From Dryococelus australis (taxonomy: Eukaryota > Arthropoda > Insecta > Phasmatodea > Phasmatidae), in NCBI GenBank assembly GCA_029891345.1, contig CM057009.1, positions 91,745,416-91,809,415 of the forward strand: a stretch of DNA of 64,000 nucleotides, written 5' to 3'. Below the pieces are notes generated by a model. The model was not told the DNA's origin, made no database searches, and was given only the letters and a program-made list of their open reading frames with translations. Numbering within the stretch: the stretch's first letter is position 1; each line of letters begins with the position of its first letter. Made by a program: the position numbers and the translations under genes. Positions 36,356-49,820 of this stretch are shown piece after piece.

Positions 36356-39300
36356 CTTGTTACCTCACTCTTGCATAAAACATATTATTTCTAACCGTTA
36401 AAGTTCTGACCCACTATAAAAATACATTGCACGTGGGAGTAGGTAATATATTGGATAAATGGGTGAAATGAAATGAGGATGGTTACATGTACAAATGAGT
36501 ACATTTACAAACAACATAAATTAAACACCTGCACTTTGCTTTAGGGCAACAAAACTATATTTAGTGGTGTTTTCTCCTGCACATGTGACTTGGTGTCACC
36601 ACCCTTGCCCTATTTAAGCCGTTATGAAATTACAGAACACAAGTACTATTTTCATGTATTTGCGCACCTTTTGAGCGCATGTGGTTATTCGGCCACCATC
36701 ACCCTCGTTGCACTTTCCTACCCTGCACTACTTGCTCACTACCAAATTTCACAGATGCGTTCCTTAATGACATACTCGTGCGAAGCCTGGTCAAACTGAG
36801 CACTGCCACGCATGGTAGAGTGCATATCTACTGCACTATTGAAATGGACATGGCGGGCAAACTGTCTTAAGGGTGAGGGAACCTGGCACACGTCAACACC
36901 CCCATTCATTTTGAGACCGCTTGCTGCAGTCATGCCTTCAATGACAGCAGGCACACTGCCTCTGTTTTGCCGTTGTGGCCATAGCTGGTAGGGACACCTA
37001 GGTGCCTCCCCATGTTGTGTAGTTGATGGCTGCTGTAATTGCTCATGCTGATCTGTTCCCTGCTCTTCAGTGACCTGCATGGTGTCAGAACACGCCCACA
37101 GGTCGTGCACGTTGATGGCAGAAGTCTCCGCCTCCGTGACTGACGCAGGACAAACGAGCCGGCCGACTCAGGCCCATAGTCATTACTACTGCCATTGCTC
37201 CTCCCACACTTCCATTTCTCCTCCCCTTGCCCTTGCTTTTGTCGGCATGACCCGCTCTGGTGACAACTGAGAGGGTTTGATCACCCTGCACTAACCCTCC
37301 AGTTACAACTTCCACACTTGCATTTTCAATTTGAGTGGTTATCTCACTTGCCAGAGGCATCACGACGTTGGGTGTCATGTCGTCCATTAGTGGCTTCGTT
37401 ATGAGGTGTGCAGGTGACAGTTGAAGCGCTGGCACTTGCATGGTGCCGCTTGTAGGTGATGTGCCATCAAGCATGTTGGGGCGAACCTTCTGATGCACCC
37501 TCCCTCACGCCGGTAAATTGGGCGCCGTCGGGCTTACTGCGTCCATTGCTGACCATCCTAATGAGGGTGCTGACACACCCTCCACTTCTCTCCTGCTCTC
37601 ACACTGCTTGATATTGACATTGCCATCAAGCGTCTTTGGGTCCGAAATCCGTTCCTCCTGATCTTTTCCTACATGCTGTCCTCCTACATGTTCCGGCGTG
37701 CTCTCATTTGCCGTTTTGTCTGAGGCGATGACCTCTGTTGGCGTGACATTGTCCCCAGCACCGCGACTCACTCCATTCCGGTACCTGGTGGACATGGCCA
37801 TGTCCGTCATCTGCGAAACTTGAGTCACCGGTGGTGGCTCTCCTGTGGAAAGTGTCGACCAACCTTCCTCCCCTCTTGCTTGCTTGTGGAGCTCAGCAGG
37901 TTGTTCGCCATCGTAGGGCTGTGGTGTACTGGTGGGCATCTCCTCCAGTGACATCTCTGGGCGCTAGACAGATGTTGTTCCCGGTGTATCCTCACTCCTT
38001 TGCAATCCACTTGGACCAAATAAATGGTTGGTCCAATGCCCCCTATGATCTACTTTGTTCCTCTCCATTTAGCGGCTAGGTCTGCACAAAAGTTTTGGTG
38101 GGTGGCTGATTGCGAGTGTGCCCTCAGGTATACCTGCTGTCCCTCTTGCAGTGCATGTGGCGGTGTCTTGCTCTGTGGGGCCCATCTTGCCACATATTGC
38201 ACCTGGTGTTCTCTTTGCTCTTGGTGCCTTCGCTGGTGGTTTTCTCTTTGCTGTTCAGTTCTCTCCTCGCTGCTCGTTGCTGTGCTCCTTGGACAATCCC
38301 TCTCACCAGGCATGGCTAGATTCCTTCCTAGCAAAACCTCTGTACGAGTTCTCCCAGTGGCGGCATTCACATGCTGTTGGATTGTAAACAAGGCAGCAGG
38401 CAGATTTTTGGGCTGTTTTGTTGGTTACCCGCACGGAGGCGCAGCTGTTTTTTCAATTCTACGTTGTGAAACTCTGTGGTGTTGGCACGTGTGTGGTAAA
38501 CTCCCTTTTTTTAATGGTACACTCCCCACCAGGTACATGCCTCCTGCCACTTCCTGCCCGTAAATTGTATGCCGTTATCTGTTAGTACTTGTTTTGGATA
38601 ACCCCAACATTCGAAAAAATTCATTATGATGTGGCTTCACTATACTCGTGACACGTGCGGTGCTAATCACGTGCGCTTCAATCCACATGGAGAAACTGTC
38701 AGTTACCAAAAAAATAAACCACTTACCCCCCTGCTGACCTGGTGTAAGGGCTCATGAGATCTATGCTGAAAGTTTCGAATTGTCTTTTTGGCAGTCCGGG
38801 TTGCTGTTGCTGTGCGCCATCTTTGTGGTGAGATTTGAACTGTTGACACTGTTGATAGCTTCGGACATACTGCCGTGCATCTCGTGGCAAATCTGGCTAG
38901 ACAAATTCCTCCCTCCCATTTCTGATTGATCCATTCCTGGGTGTCCTGCTGTGTGACTAGTATGCATACATGCACAAAAATTTTTCCCGCATTCGTACTG
39001 TCACAAACAATCTCCACTTACTACTAGTGTTGAGCTAGTGTGAGACACATTTTGAAACTCTCCTTGATCTCCTGAAAAGCCCATTCCATTTCCTCTGTCC
39101 ACTCACAATGTTTTTTGCAGTAACAGTAGATCAGTTAGTGCATTTGTTATTATTGCAAAACCATCAATATACTCGTGGATCCAGTTTATAAGTCTCAAAA
39201 ACTTGTATAACTTCTTGCGTATACCTGGCGGACATTGCCTGTCAACTAACTTCAACTGTTCCAGGTTCTTTGTGTTTCCTTGCTCTCATGGGGTTGGCTT

Positions 39301-39380
39301 TATGGACTCCAGGAGGAATAGAAATTTTCATAGGTTAGGATGGAAAAGTGTTGGTATGGGTGCCAGCTCAGTGAGCACGA
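36356..39380 (-). mobile_element. Ty3/Gypsy LTR-retrotransposon fragment, copy 3 (broken)
   Basis: A fossil on the minus strand. A small reverse transcriptase/RNase H junction stretch (about 39050-39350), an integrase zinc-binding remnant (about 38760-38970, HTAGHPGMDQSEMGG) and an integrase C-terminal part (about 38050-38391, EGQQVYLRAHSQS) are recognisable. They are followed by a long proline/threonine-rich accessory region (about 36740-37954). It is broken at several places and 5'-truncated. The accessory region retains the longest open frames of any copy here. It sits next to a second minus-strand Gypsy copy. Confidence 0.8.
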
Positions 39381-40990
39381 GGTACAGAGGGGGTCTGACA
39401 TAGACAGCCTATGCATGGCATCCCATGGTAGTCACCCATTCTGGATGCTGCAGAAAGTAGACTGATGCTGCTGTTCCAACTGATAAAGTAATTACCTGGG
39501 CTAACACGAGGTGTTGGCCCCTCTTCCTCACCATTTTTCCAAGTTGTAGATTTTACGTTGAAGTAAATTCCACAAGGTATATTCTTGTGGGGGCTGTAAG
39601 CCTCACCCAAATGCTTATTTACTCCTGTGGAGGCTGTTTTGGTCTCCTCCGACACAATTAATTTATAAAATCAGACATCTGAGAAACAGGTAAAACACCC
39701 AAGAAGTGGACTGCGAAATTAAGAGGCGACGTCTTATACTGAACACTATTTATATCGCTGGTCATTCAGAAGGAGCACTTACTTACATGTTGTTCCGCTT
39801 AAATGGGAACCCACTAACACTGCAATAGTGGTGCTAAGCCATGATGAAATTAATGTGTGTTTCTCCCTGGTCATGTACAAAATGATTGGGATGTGAGATG
39901 GCTCACTCCCGGGGCTTCAAAACAAAGTTCCTGAAATTAAATTTAAGCTATTGAAGACTACATGGTTTGGCACGAAACGGTGAATCGCCAGGGAGTATGC
40001 ACACGCACGTCTACCTCACATGATGATCAAGAAGCTACTGACAAACATGGTGGTGGACTGTCCCTCAGTGGCTTGAGTTCCCGTACCACGTCAAATTACC
40101 AAATTAAACATAAAATATTTAATACTAAATGACTGAAATGAAATGACATGGTCCTCTGTGAAAATAAAGCAGAAAACAACATCTTACATTCAAATATCAC
40201 AGAATAAAAAATGTATACATGTATAACTTAAACATAACATTTACCACATGGCTGACGACATAACCTCCAATTTGGTGTTACATTGCAGGTCGTGAACAGC
40301 CCTGCACGTGTAGTGATTTATATCCATTTATTTGTAAAATGTTACTTTTTGATACACAACGAAACAATAATAAACACCCTTGAAATAACACTCTAAAAAA
40401 CTAGTTATTATTTATCCTGCAATTTTCTGCACGTGGTCGTTATGCTAAGTCATAGGTGTTTGTGTGGTTTATAAACCCCTTATGAACAATACTGTATAGG
40501 CAGTGTTTATACTGGCTCTCACAATGGCCAAATATGAAAGTTATTATTTTTTTCTAATTTGCAAGTAGGCCCACGTATATAAACATGGGCAAAAAACATT
40601 CAACACTCTCCTCTATACGGTGCACCCCATCATGTGGTTGCACGGCATGTCCTTTAAAGCTTTGTTGCTAATGGCAAGCAGGAAATATTAAATAAACAAA
40701 ACATTATATCATTGGCATTTGTAAAAACTCTCTTAAAACTAACACACGTTATTGCACTGTATCGCATATGGAAACATATTTTATTAATCCAATTGAAAAA
40801 CGAACATGTTGTACTATCGCACTTAGTCTACCATACTTCGATTTGCACAAACGATTCAAAAGGGATTTATTATACACTAGGGTCCTCTGATTATCTTTAC
40901 ACATACAACAAACACTCAAAAATAATGATTATAAAATAATAAGGGCCACGACACAAGCAGAAAATAAATATACATCTCGATTCGACAGCT
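39381..40990 (-). repeat. probable 3' non-coding/LTR region of Gypsy copy 4
   Basis: This AT-rich, non-coding DNA lies between two minus-strand Gypsy copies. A block near 39930-39960 resembles one at about 19205-19245 beside Gypsy copy 1, consistent with related LTR or 3' regions. Exact boundaries are not resolved. The open frame at 39368-39655 on the minus strand has no recognised motif. Confidence 0.35.
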
Positions 40991-43900
40991 ATGCACTAGT
41001 GCAGTCTCGTGCATTCACATAGGGCACTGGTTTCGGCTAACAACTGCCCACATGTGATGTAGAGGTGGCTTGTAGCGGTAGTGAATGGACGAGGAAAGGC
41101 ATACATGGTCCTCGTCAACCCCTGCCCCACACACATTTCAAGGCTGTTCACGTGATGCCATTTGCTCTTGTTTACCTGCCACACTTGCGCGGCCGATGAA
41201 GCTGACTTCGTGGGCGCAGGTTTTAGGTCGTGCATTCGCACGTGGATCCGGTGGAAGTAGGCGAGGCTGCTGCTCCTACACTGCTGGCATTGTTGTGACA
41301 GCTGCATTGGGTGCCTGACCACACCTGCAGGCTGTACATATAGCACACCATAAAATGATTGCACGCTTCGAATGGCAGGGAGGGCAGGAATGTTCTCCTG
41401 TCCCCGACTCGTCACTGCTCCTCTGATGAAGGCGGCGCAGGTTAGGCATTTCGGCATCGCCAATTTGAAGTGAAGGGCCTCACTCTGCTGCCGATTCCCC
41501 TGATGTCAGTTGGTGTCTCCACTGCATCACGAAGCCCTCGGATGGGACTCTTATCTGGCGATCGTGGCCATCTTCAAGTGGCTCATTCGGCTCGTCCTCT
41601 GTCACGTCGTGGTTAGCCACCGAGAGCAGCTGCAGAATGTCTGGTGAACAGGTGTCAGTTCCCACGGTGTGCCTTGCTGAGTCCCCTGTGTACATGGTGG
41701 CGTCAGGCACATCAGAAGTGGTCACGCATGATGTAGTTTTACCTGTATTCTTACCAGAAGTGTTGGAGACATCAGTGCGTGGGGCTGTTGGTGCCTCACC
41801 AAAACCCACATAATGAGTCGCGATGGCGGTGGTGACAAGCTGCAATGCAATGCGGTGATAGATGCGTGTTTTCTCCTGCTGATTTTCAATTTGAAGCAAA
41901 TTTCACCATGTGCCGACCCTATTGGACGTGGGCTGCTCCATTTGGCGGCAAAGCCCATGCAGAAACCCACGCTGCCAAAATGACTGGGAATGGGTGTGCA
42001 CATACACTAGTTGACCTGGCCATAGAAGTGAAGGGGGGGATTGGATGTTGTGTGTTGTCCGCTGCACAGCATAGCAGCATTGTTGTTCCCTCGCCTCATG
42101 CATTTTTCTTTCTCTCTCTTCCTCCCACATTTCTCCTCACTCCCAGTAAATGGCTCGCTCCCTCGTGCCACTAGAAAACTCACTGGGGAGGGGGAGGTCA
42201 TGGCATTGAAGGAGCTGGGGTGTTTTCCCCATTGCTTCATTTGTATGTATCCACAGAGTAAATGGGGTGGCTGGGAGGTGCTCGGCTCACGATGTGTGGT
42301 TATCTGCCACACAAAGACGCAATTACGTTTCGCTCTCGTTGTTGCATCATTAGGAGGAACTAGCCAGTGGGTGGTTAATGGCTGTGGCATGATGTTGCAC
42401 ACCCCAGCATGTGCAAAACTGCTGCCAAGCACGTCCTGTGAACTGTGTACCATTATCACTTAGGAATGTTTGTGGGTAGCCCCAGTGGTCGAAAAACTCA
42501 CCGTCTAAAGTTTTCCCGATCCCGCAAGCTCATGCAATGAACATGGGATAAACCTTCACCCATTTCGAAAGCAGGTCTGTTAACATGAGGGTGAATCGTT
42601 TGCCATCCGGTGTCTGTGGATAAGGTCCCATTAAATCCAGCACCACTTTCAAAGTACTTGTTTGGCTCGTACGACTGCTGTTATTGCCCGTCACTACGGT
42701 GGATTTTTAAGTTATTACATTTGACGCACTTGTGCACAAATGCTCGTAAGTGCCAAGCAACACCACACCAATATAAGTACTCGCACACATTTTGTTTGAT
42801 CTGTACAGCCCCAGGATGTCCCAAAAGGTGACTTGGGGGGGGGGGGGCGTGGCATAATACATCATGTGCTGTGGCTGGATCAAACACACCCCACACCTCA
42901 CTATTGACATTTTCCAGTGATTCAACACATCAATCCACAACACACTAATTGTCGATGGCTTGCTGGGCGCACAATTTGTTCCACTTACTTGTCATTGGGC
43001 AGTACTCCTGCAGTTCGATAATCTCGTCACATAGGGCGCCCAGAGTCACAAAAGTTGGTAGCACAGTGATGTTAGCACACCAAACTTTGTGTATGCTTGA
43101 TGTGCATCTTGAGGGGGGGAGTCTCGTCCCACTCATCCTCATCACATGCTGTTTCAGCACTGGGTGAACAAGTTAAATAACCGGCCAGATGGTTGTCTCT
43201 TGTGCGATATGTTGAACCTCAAATTCGTATGACTGCAATCACAGAGCCCAATAGGTCAACTTCCTGCGACTCTCCTTCATGGTGTGCAAGCACAACAGGC
43301 AGCAGTTATCCATGTGCAGGGTGAATTGTTTGTACTCCAGTAGTGGGTGGTATGTCTTAGCTGCTCACACCACTGCAAAGCATTCCCATTATTCACCACA
43401 TAATGCCCCTCCTCTGGGCCAAAATTTGCACTTCCGAAATCATTATTTTGCGACTCCCATTGTAGGCAATCTGGAAAACTACCTCGCCGAATCCCTTCTC
43501 ACTGGTATCTGTCTGGTCATAGAGGTGCCTTAACGTGTCGTACCTGGCCAGTTCTGGACACTCCACGAAACACTATTTAACCTCATCAAAACTTACCTGT
43601 GGTTCAGCCTACCACTAGTAATGGACGTTTGGTGGCATCAGTACCGTGATGGGTGCGGTCGCTAAAGCAAACTCTGCTATTTACTCTCACAGCCAATCAA
43701 CTAACCCGAAGAACTTTCGAAGTTGTTTTCAGGTAGTCGGGACTGGGTAATCTTCTATCAGCTGCAGATGTTCCGGGTTCAGACTGATCCCATTTTCATC
43801 TAAGATGTGACCCAGAAACTGCAGGTTTGTTTCCCTCATGTGGCATTTCCAAATGAAAAACATTAGGACATTAATGGCGAGCCGCTCCGAAACCAACATT

Positions 43901-45000
43901 AAGTGGTTAATCTATCCTACCATGAGCTGGACCAGATAATAATGTCGTCTAGGTAAGCCAATGAAAATTATCCGATAAATCCATTCAGAACATGTATCAT
44001 CTTGGCTCGAAAGGTGGGAGGGTCAAACCTAAACCTAAATGTCATTGCGTAGAATTAGTAGTGGTGGCCGTCAGGGGCGGTGAATGCCGTCTTGTGACGA
44101 TCAGCTGTGCACACTGGTACCTGCCAGTATCCACTTCTAAGATCGATCGTTGGCAATATTTTCATCTGTCCCAAGGTATTAAGGGCGTCTTTGATATGTA
44201 TGTTTTAGAGATGGGGGGGGGGGGGGTTCTTTGCATGACCTAGTTGAGTCTACAGAAATCGATCCAAATACACCACATCCATCCTTCTTAGGAGCGAGGT
44301 TTAACACTGAGTTAAATTGGCTCTCGGAAGGATCCATACCCCTCATCAAACATCTCCTTCAGTTGTTCGCGAATTATCTGCCTTTGGTGTGGATAGTACC
44401 ACCTCGGACTGTCGTAGATGGGGGTTTCATTTAGTAGCAGTGTTCTGTACTCGGCCACTGTTTTCCAGCAGAGCAGATCTGCGGCAGTGAAGACATCACG
44501 GTGCTTGCTCAGCAGGTGTATGCCAGCTCTGTACTATGAGAGAACTGAATGGCCCAGCTCGTTCAACAATACGGCAGATGCGTCATCGGTCGGCCGGGGT
44601 CAAGATAGTAAACAGTCCTCCTTTCATTCGTTCCAAAATATATACGTCCGGCCGCTGGTTCCACCAGTGTGTTTTGGTCCCTTAGCCACGGGACTCCTAA
44701 AATGGTGTCTTTATTTCGTCATTGGACATGAACGATTTTGTTGTTGTCTCAATGTCCCTCAGATGTACTTGAATAAAATTCTCTTCTTTGATGTTCCGGT
44801 ATGTTGTAAAATTGCCAGCTGAGTGACATTTTGAACACTATTTATTTCACTGTCCTGAACAAATTTTGATTTACTGAAGTTGTGCGATGCGGCCATGTCA
44901 ATCAAGGCATGGAATGGATGACTGTGACGAAATAATGACAGCCAAGACACCACACTGCCACGAGGAGACATCATCCCCATCAGCCTATTTTCCGAGGGTA
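40991..45000 (-). mobile_element. Ty3/Gypsy LTR-retrotransposon, copy 4 (broken, 5'-truncated)
   Basis: A fossil on the minus strand with parts in order: protease-like region (about 44759-44980, HALIDMAASHNFSK), reverse transcriptase (about 43550-44430, with the active-site box YLDDIIIWS near 43940 and FLGHILDENGI near 43810), RNase H (about 43130-43550), integrase zinc-binding region (about 42681-42896, LLGHPGAVQIKQN), integrase C-terminal part (about 41903-42130, PGQLVYVHTHSQSF) and accessory region (about 40996-41899). It is broken at many places. The left half is compositionally like copy 3, and the HSQSF-type motif is shared between them. Confidence 0.85.
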
Positions 45001-45044
45001 TGTTTACACTGCATTTGTGCAGTGCACTATTGAATATTTATGGG

Positions 45045-46740
45045 CCTTATTCATAGTCAAAGCTTCGCCCTATGATGATCCAAAGATGATCTTCCTTGGA
45101 GTTGGTCTGAGGTTAGTTCGGACTTAGAGCCGGGTTCACCACACAAGTTTTACTTACTAAGTCAAGTTTATGAACGAATTAGTTAGGATTACTGATCGAT
45201 TGCATTTCACCACTGTCAAACTACGATTAACTTTAACTTGCCCGAATTTAAGTTTAAACACCTATCTTCGGCCGTTTTAGTTCTTAAAATCCAATTACGA
45301 AAGAAATACGGCTGTCGAAACATATTACAATACTTTGAAGGTTATGTTAAACAAATTCGGCAGACACCTTCATTGCGATCACAATATTAATTGCAGTCCC
45401 TGCGATGTAGTTTTGATTGATATTTGTTAAATGAATACATACAAAAATGCATTTTAGATTGACTGTGCGAAATATGCATTTTAAATATTAAATTAATGAC
45501 GAATATTATGGATCTTATGTAAAACGATTAGCCTTCATTAAAATGTTGTTTTTATTTTATAGGCTCTTTGAGCCAAGTACAGTATGTTTAACATTGAAGT
45601 CTAATTCTATTGTTTGTTGCTGTTAATATGCTAGTTTATTTACATGGCAGTAGTAACAAACAATTTGATACATGATGCCAATTAAAATATATATGTTAGC
45701 TGAACATTACAATCCGCAGCAACTATTATTCAAGTTTGCGATCTTCCATTCACTGGCATTATTTATACTGTTATATTTTGCAACATCAAAGTGTCCGCAC
45801 GCTGTTTCCATCAGTGTCTAATATTTTCATGTATTTCATTCTGCCAGGATTTCAAAGGAAAAACACAACTCAGATTCCATAGATTAGTGAGCAAAATCTT
45901 TGCCACCACCTTCTGATACACCATTTTCTTCAAATTTCGGGCTCTAAACTTAGATTTACTACATGGGTTTAATTACCTGCTAGATGTGCATGGTGTAATG
46001 CTCTGAAAGTATGTGTGTTTGAGTGGTTTGATATTCTGTTAGTGTTTTTTTTTGCTAGTTGCCGTTCGTGTTACCAGAAGCACTTTTTTGTACAGCTATT
46101 TCTGCAATTGTTCGCTGAGGTACAGCAGAAATATCAAAACGAGCAACGTGGAAAAAAATGGCTGCCAAAATAAAATTACAAATATCGAAGAGTCTTGGGA
46201 GTGTTTACTGCGAATAGTAACTTGCTTTTACGCAGAATTGATGAAGAGAATATGTTTGGGTATCCTCTAAGAAGTGCAGAGAGAAATAAAAATAACTAAG
46301 ACACACTTATTCTCGACAGTAAATTACCTTGAGTAGCCAACATTTTTAAAACACATAAATTACACAGAGACAATAATGATTATAAACATTATTTTCATAA
46401 CATTTTTCGACATACGATATTTCTATGGTCCGTCGTTCATGTCGTCCTTCCGTATGTAACTGCTGTTTTTGCTACTTTGCTACTCGTGGAGGATATCACT
46501 TGCTCTCAGATAGTAGAAAAAGCATACCACGTAAACAAACCTCTTAAATACTGGTAAATGAATAGTTAAAATTTTACTTTCGTTTAGTTAAGCCGAGTTT
46601 AATGCATTTAGTGGTGAGACTGGCCCTATGGGTGGACTAAATATATTGATACATAAACCCCGATTAGAGTGAGACTAACTTTAGTTGAAGGATCATCGAA
46701 GTACACTTCTGCCTAATTTGCTGAGCTAGAGCACTAATGA
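45045..46740. mobile_element. nested inverted-repeat DNA element(s), family unclear
   Basis: CCTTATTCATAGTC at 45045 begins the unit; a second inverted-repeat layer starts near 45129 (GCCGGGTTCACCACA). Its weaker partner is near 46590-46625 (GTGGTGAGACTGGC). GGTTCACCA-type ends are known from PIF/Harbinger elements, so the inner layer may be one. No transposase or Myb-like domain could be read with confidence. Boundaries and nesting are inferred. Confidence 0.35.
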
Positions 46741-47378
46741 CAAAATAGAATTTAGAAAGCGCTAAACGCAATAAAACTTATTTAAAAAAAACAGTTTTTT
46801 TTTTCGAATTGAACAATAATTTACAATAACATTAGCATTAGTCTGTGTAAGAAGAAACAAAATATGATCAAATATACTGTGTGATGAAGCGAAAGAAAAA
46901 GTAAAAGATTTGTAAATATATATATATCCACAAAGCAATTTTTGAAGAAAAAGTTTATATAAAAGGTCTCGGCATTTATTTGCATTTGATAATTCAAAAG
47001 TGATTAATAGGAATTTCGTTATTTTTTAACTATTCATATTGTTTATGCCAATACTGCAGGATGGAGATCAATAAAATTAATGTAAGTTACAAATATCTTA
47101 TTTTTTTCCGTATTGATTTGTTAAATTTTCATTGCGCACCTCTATGGGCTGGATTCATTTTATTATGCCAATACTGTCTTTATAACGACGTTAATTACGT
47201 ATTTTAATGCTTAATACATTACAAAAATGCATTATAACTGGTTAATAGTCTACGCCCTAGACAAAATTCGAACTTGCATCCTTCTGTACATTTAGCCCAT
47301 GTTATTACAATTGAGCTACCAATTAATTTTCGATATGAATATATACTTTATTATTATATATTGCAAAGTAAGAATTGT
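46741..47378. other. AT-rich non-coding stretch
   Basis: No gene or repeat was recognised, apart from a poly-A/poly-T patch near 46785 and a short TA-rich microsatellite near 46917. Confidence 0.3.
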
Positions 47379-47561
47379 GTTAAACCAAATATGGTAGAAG
47401 GACACTGTGGGAAAGTAACCTAAAAAAATGCGAGACACCGTTGCCAGTGCTCCTAGCGGTTTGTGCTGTTCGTACGATAATAAATTGTGCATTGAATGGG
47501 TAGTTTTGAGTATTTTGGATGCATTTTAATTAAAATTGTTTCGCTTGAGTGGTTATTCATT

Positions 47562-47656
47562 ATGGCAGGAAAGATTTGTGTAGTTTTTGGCTGCAATAAT
47601 TACAATGTTGCGAACTACAGCAAGTCCTTTTTAACATTTTCAAAGGATGCAAGTCG
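47562..47656 (+). CDS. first exon of a THAP-domain protein
   Basis: ATG at 47562 opens MAGKICVVFGCNNYN, then SFLTFSKDASR, followed directly by the splice donor GTAAGT at 47657. The V-x-GCNN-x-SFxTFxKD pattern is the start of a THAP zinc finger (C2CH), a DNA-binding fold of about 90 residues found in P-element transposases and many host regulators. Exons in such genes often split the THAP domain near this point. The remaining zinc ligands (Cys and His) and the AVPTIF box must lie in later exons, which I could not place. It could be a host THAP gene exon instead of transposon cargo. Confidence 0.6.
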
Positions 47657-47860
47657 GTAAGTACACTAGCTGTAGTGGATAACATTTTCCATTCGTGTTT
47701 TTATTGCAAATTGCAGTCACACGAACCGTAATTTACTAAATACTGTTTTGTTATTTCCTCGGTGCAAGCAATGGGTGCAGTAATGTAAGAGCAGACCTGG
47801 ATGCAATGAATAAAAAAGGAACTGGCGGTTTATACACACAAGAGAATAGTGTGTTCCAAA

Positions 47861-47920
47861 CTTTTCAGAAAAGAGGATTTTCGCAATCCTCTTTTCAGAA
47901 AAGAGGATTTTCGCAATCCA
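47861..47920. repeat. 30-bp tandem duplication
   Basis: Two adjacent 30-bp units starting CTTTTCAGAAAAGAGGATTT differ by only the last base. Such near-identity points to a recent slippage-type duplication. Confidence 0.9.
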
Positions 47921-48080
47921 AATTTGCTTCCGCAAGACCAAGAACGAAATCACTTGATTGTCGTAGCTGCTATTTCTAATCGTGAACACTGAAGGGCATT
48001 GTTAAGTTTGATAGTCCTTAAACTGAAAGGTGCAGGTTTGTTTTTTTATTGGAGCGACACCTTCGAAAAATAAAAATTAA

Positions 48081-48402
48081 CAATGTTTACAAATTCCACA
48101 TTCGTCTATTAAACTGGCTGAAGTCTCTTGTTAAAGTGTGTGTTTAGTTCAGCGAGTTGAGCTAGGGATATAATTGATTGATTGCTTCAGAAAAGTTGTT
48201 TTTATAGGTATGTGTGTCGGTGATGACTTTTACAATGTTTACATAATCAGTGTTCGAGTGTTCGTGTATTAAACTGGTTGGGGCCTCTTAAGTGTTTCTA
48301 TAGTTCAGCAAGTTGAGCATGGGATAAAATTGATTAATTGCGTCAAAATAGTGTTTTCATAATTGTGTCGGTGATTGCTCGTACAATGTTTACATATTAG
48401 CC
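48081..48402. repeat. tandem repeat with a period of about 152 bp, 2.1 copies
   Basis: Units at 48081-48232 and 48233-48383, followed by the start of a third, share CAATGTTTACA, ATTAAACTGG, AGTTCAGC-AGTTGAGC and TGTGTCGGTGAT blocks in the same order. They have diverged by small changes. They lie inside the THAP unit. Confidence 0.8.
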
Positions 48403-48721
48403 AAACACTATGCACCGAGCCAGAGTTCTAGCGTCAGCAGGGTAATAAATACCCAAAACAATTATTCAAGGTGCACCGGCAATTTATTTTAGGTGGTAAC
48501 GCGAAGCGTAACGCATCAGCGAAACTGGGAGTTTCCCCATAAATGATTGTCATGTATAGCCTATTTGCACTAAGAAATTGTGTATGTGTGTTTTGCAATT
48601 TAACATATTTCTGTACTATTTGTAATTTTTCTGTAATATTGTCTCATAAAAACATGTTTAATTGCAACAGGATTGGACTGAACACTAGGCACCGTACCTG
48701 AATTGACAATTTTACCAATAG

Positions 48722-49035
48722 AATTTAGAACAATAGTGGGGAGAGCTATGAAATTAAGGGAAATTGAGGGGCAAAAGTTTATAATGAAAATGTACATATT
48801 TTGTATTTTTTTTCACCCCACAATTCCCCTGATCTTTATAGCCCTCCCACTATCGTATTTGTAGCTTGTATCGGTAATATTGTCTATTTAGTTAATATAT
48901 GGCTCAGCTTGTTTTACAATTTAATGTATTTTCATAAATAAATATTACATTAGTTGCATATTTTTCACCTATTTTACCCCACAGTTGCCCTTATGTTCAT
49001 AGCCACCCCCACTATCGTTTTTGGAGTTTCTATTG
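48722..49035. repeat. three related ~50-bp units, one inverted
   Basis: The block CAATAGTGGGGAGAGCTATG (48731 on) recurs as reverse complements near 48835-48860 (ATAGCCCTCCCACTATCG) and 48990-49018 (ATAGCCACCCCCACTATCG). The first two form a potential hairpin. This resembles the subterminal repeat clusters of some DNA transposons. Confidence 0.65.
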
Positions 49036-49384
49036 GTCAAATGTTGATGTCCCTAGTAAATTTGTGTTCTGTGTAATTAGTAGAGTGAAATTATACCATT
49101 TTCTGATATTTTTCTTAGAAAAGCCCCCATTTTTTAAAATTGCCCCAGTTTTCAGCACATTTATTCTGTAATGTACATATCTGTATTGTTTATATTTCTT
49201 CAGTGTTTTTGTCATACTTTGGAAAGTTATTGTTTGCATTTGGGAAACTATGTATTTGAATATTAATTTGTATGTTATTTGGGTTGTGTTTGCACCAACT
49301 AACAAATATTTTAGATGATGTATTAAAGAAACAACTGAATGAAAACTCTAAGTTTCCTTTCTAGATAGTCGCTTACCCTTTACA

Positions 49385-49642
49385 TGTTGCTTTTGAACAC
49401 AGCGAAAGCAATAAATACTCACTCCTAAGTTACGGTTTAATGTATTCTTTATTTTCTTGATCTTCCTTTTGTTTACATAGAGTATACTAGACTTAAACAG
49501 CAATATTGACAACCTTTTATCTGCAATAACAACACACAAAACCTTTCCATCATATCCTTTGTTTACCTATCAACAGGAACAGGAAGGGATCATCGATATG
49601 TATAACAAACATTACACTTTTGGCGAACTTCATAACTTAACA
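49385..49642 (-). repeat. Copia 3' LTR
   Basis: Begins TGTTGCTTTTGAAC and ends ACTTAACA on the plus strand. The purine-rich tract expected at the 3' LTR border is visible on the minus strand just inside it (about 49643-49653). Confidence 0.92.
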
Positions 49643-49820
49643 CCCTTCCTCGCCAAAAGTCTCTAGTTCCATTACAATTCTTCAGAAACACATATCTGGT
49701 TAAACATTTTGTCAAAATGTCAGTGTGTTGACTTACACTTTCAACAATTTGTATATCAATTTCACGTTTCTTAACTTTATCACATACAAAATTATACTTC
49801 AAGTCAATGTGTTTTACACT

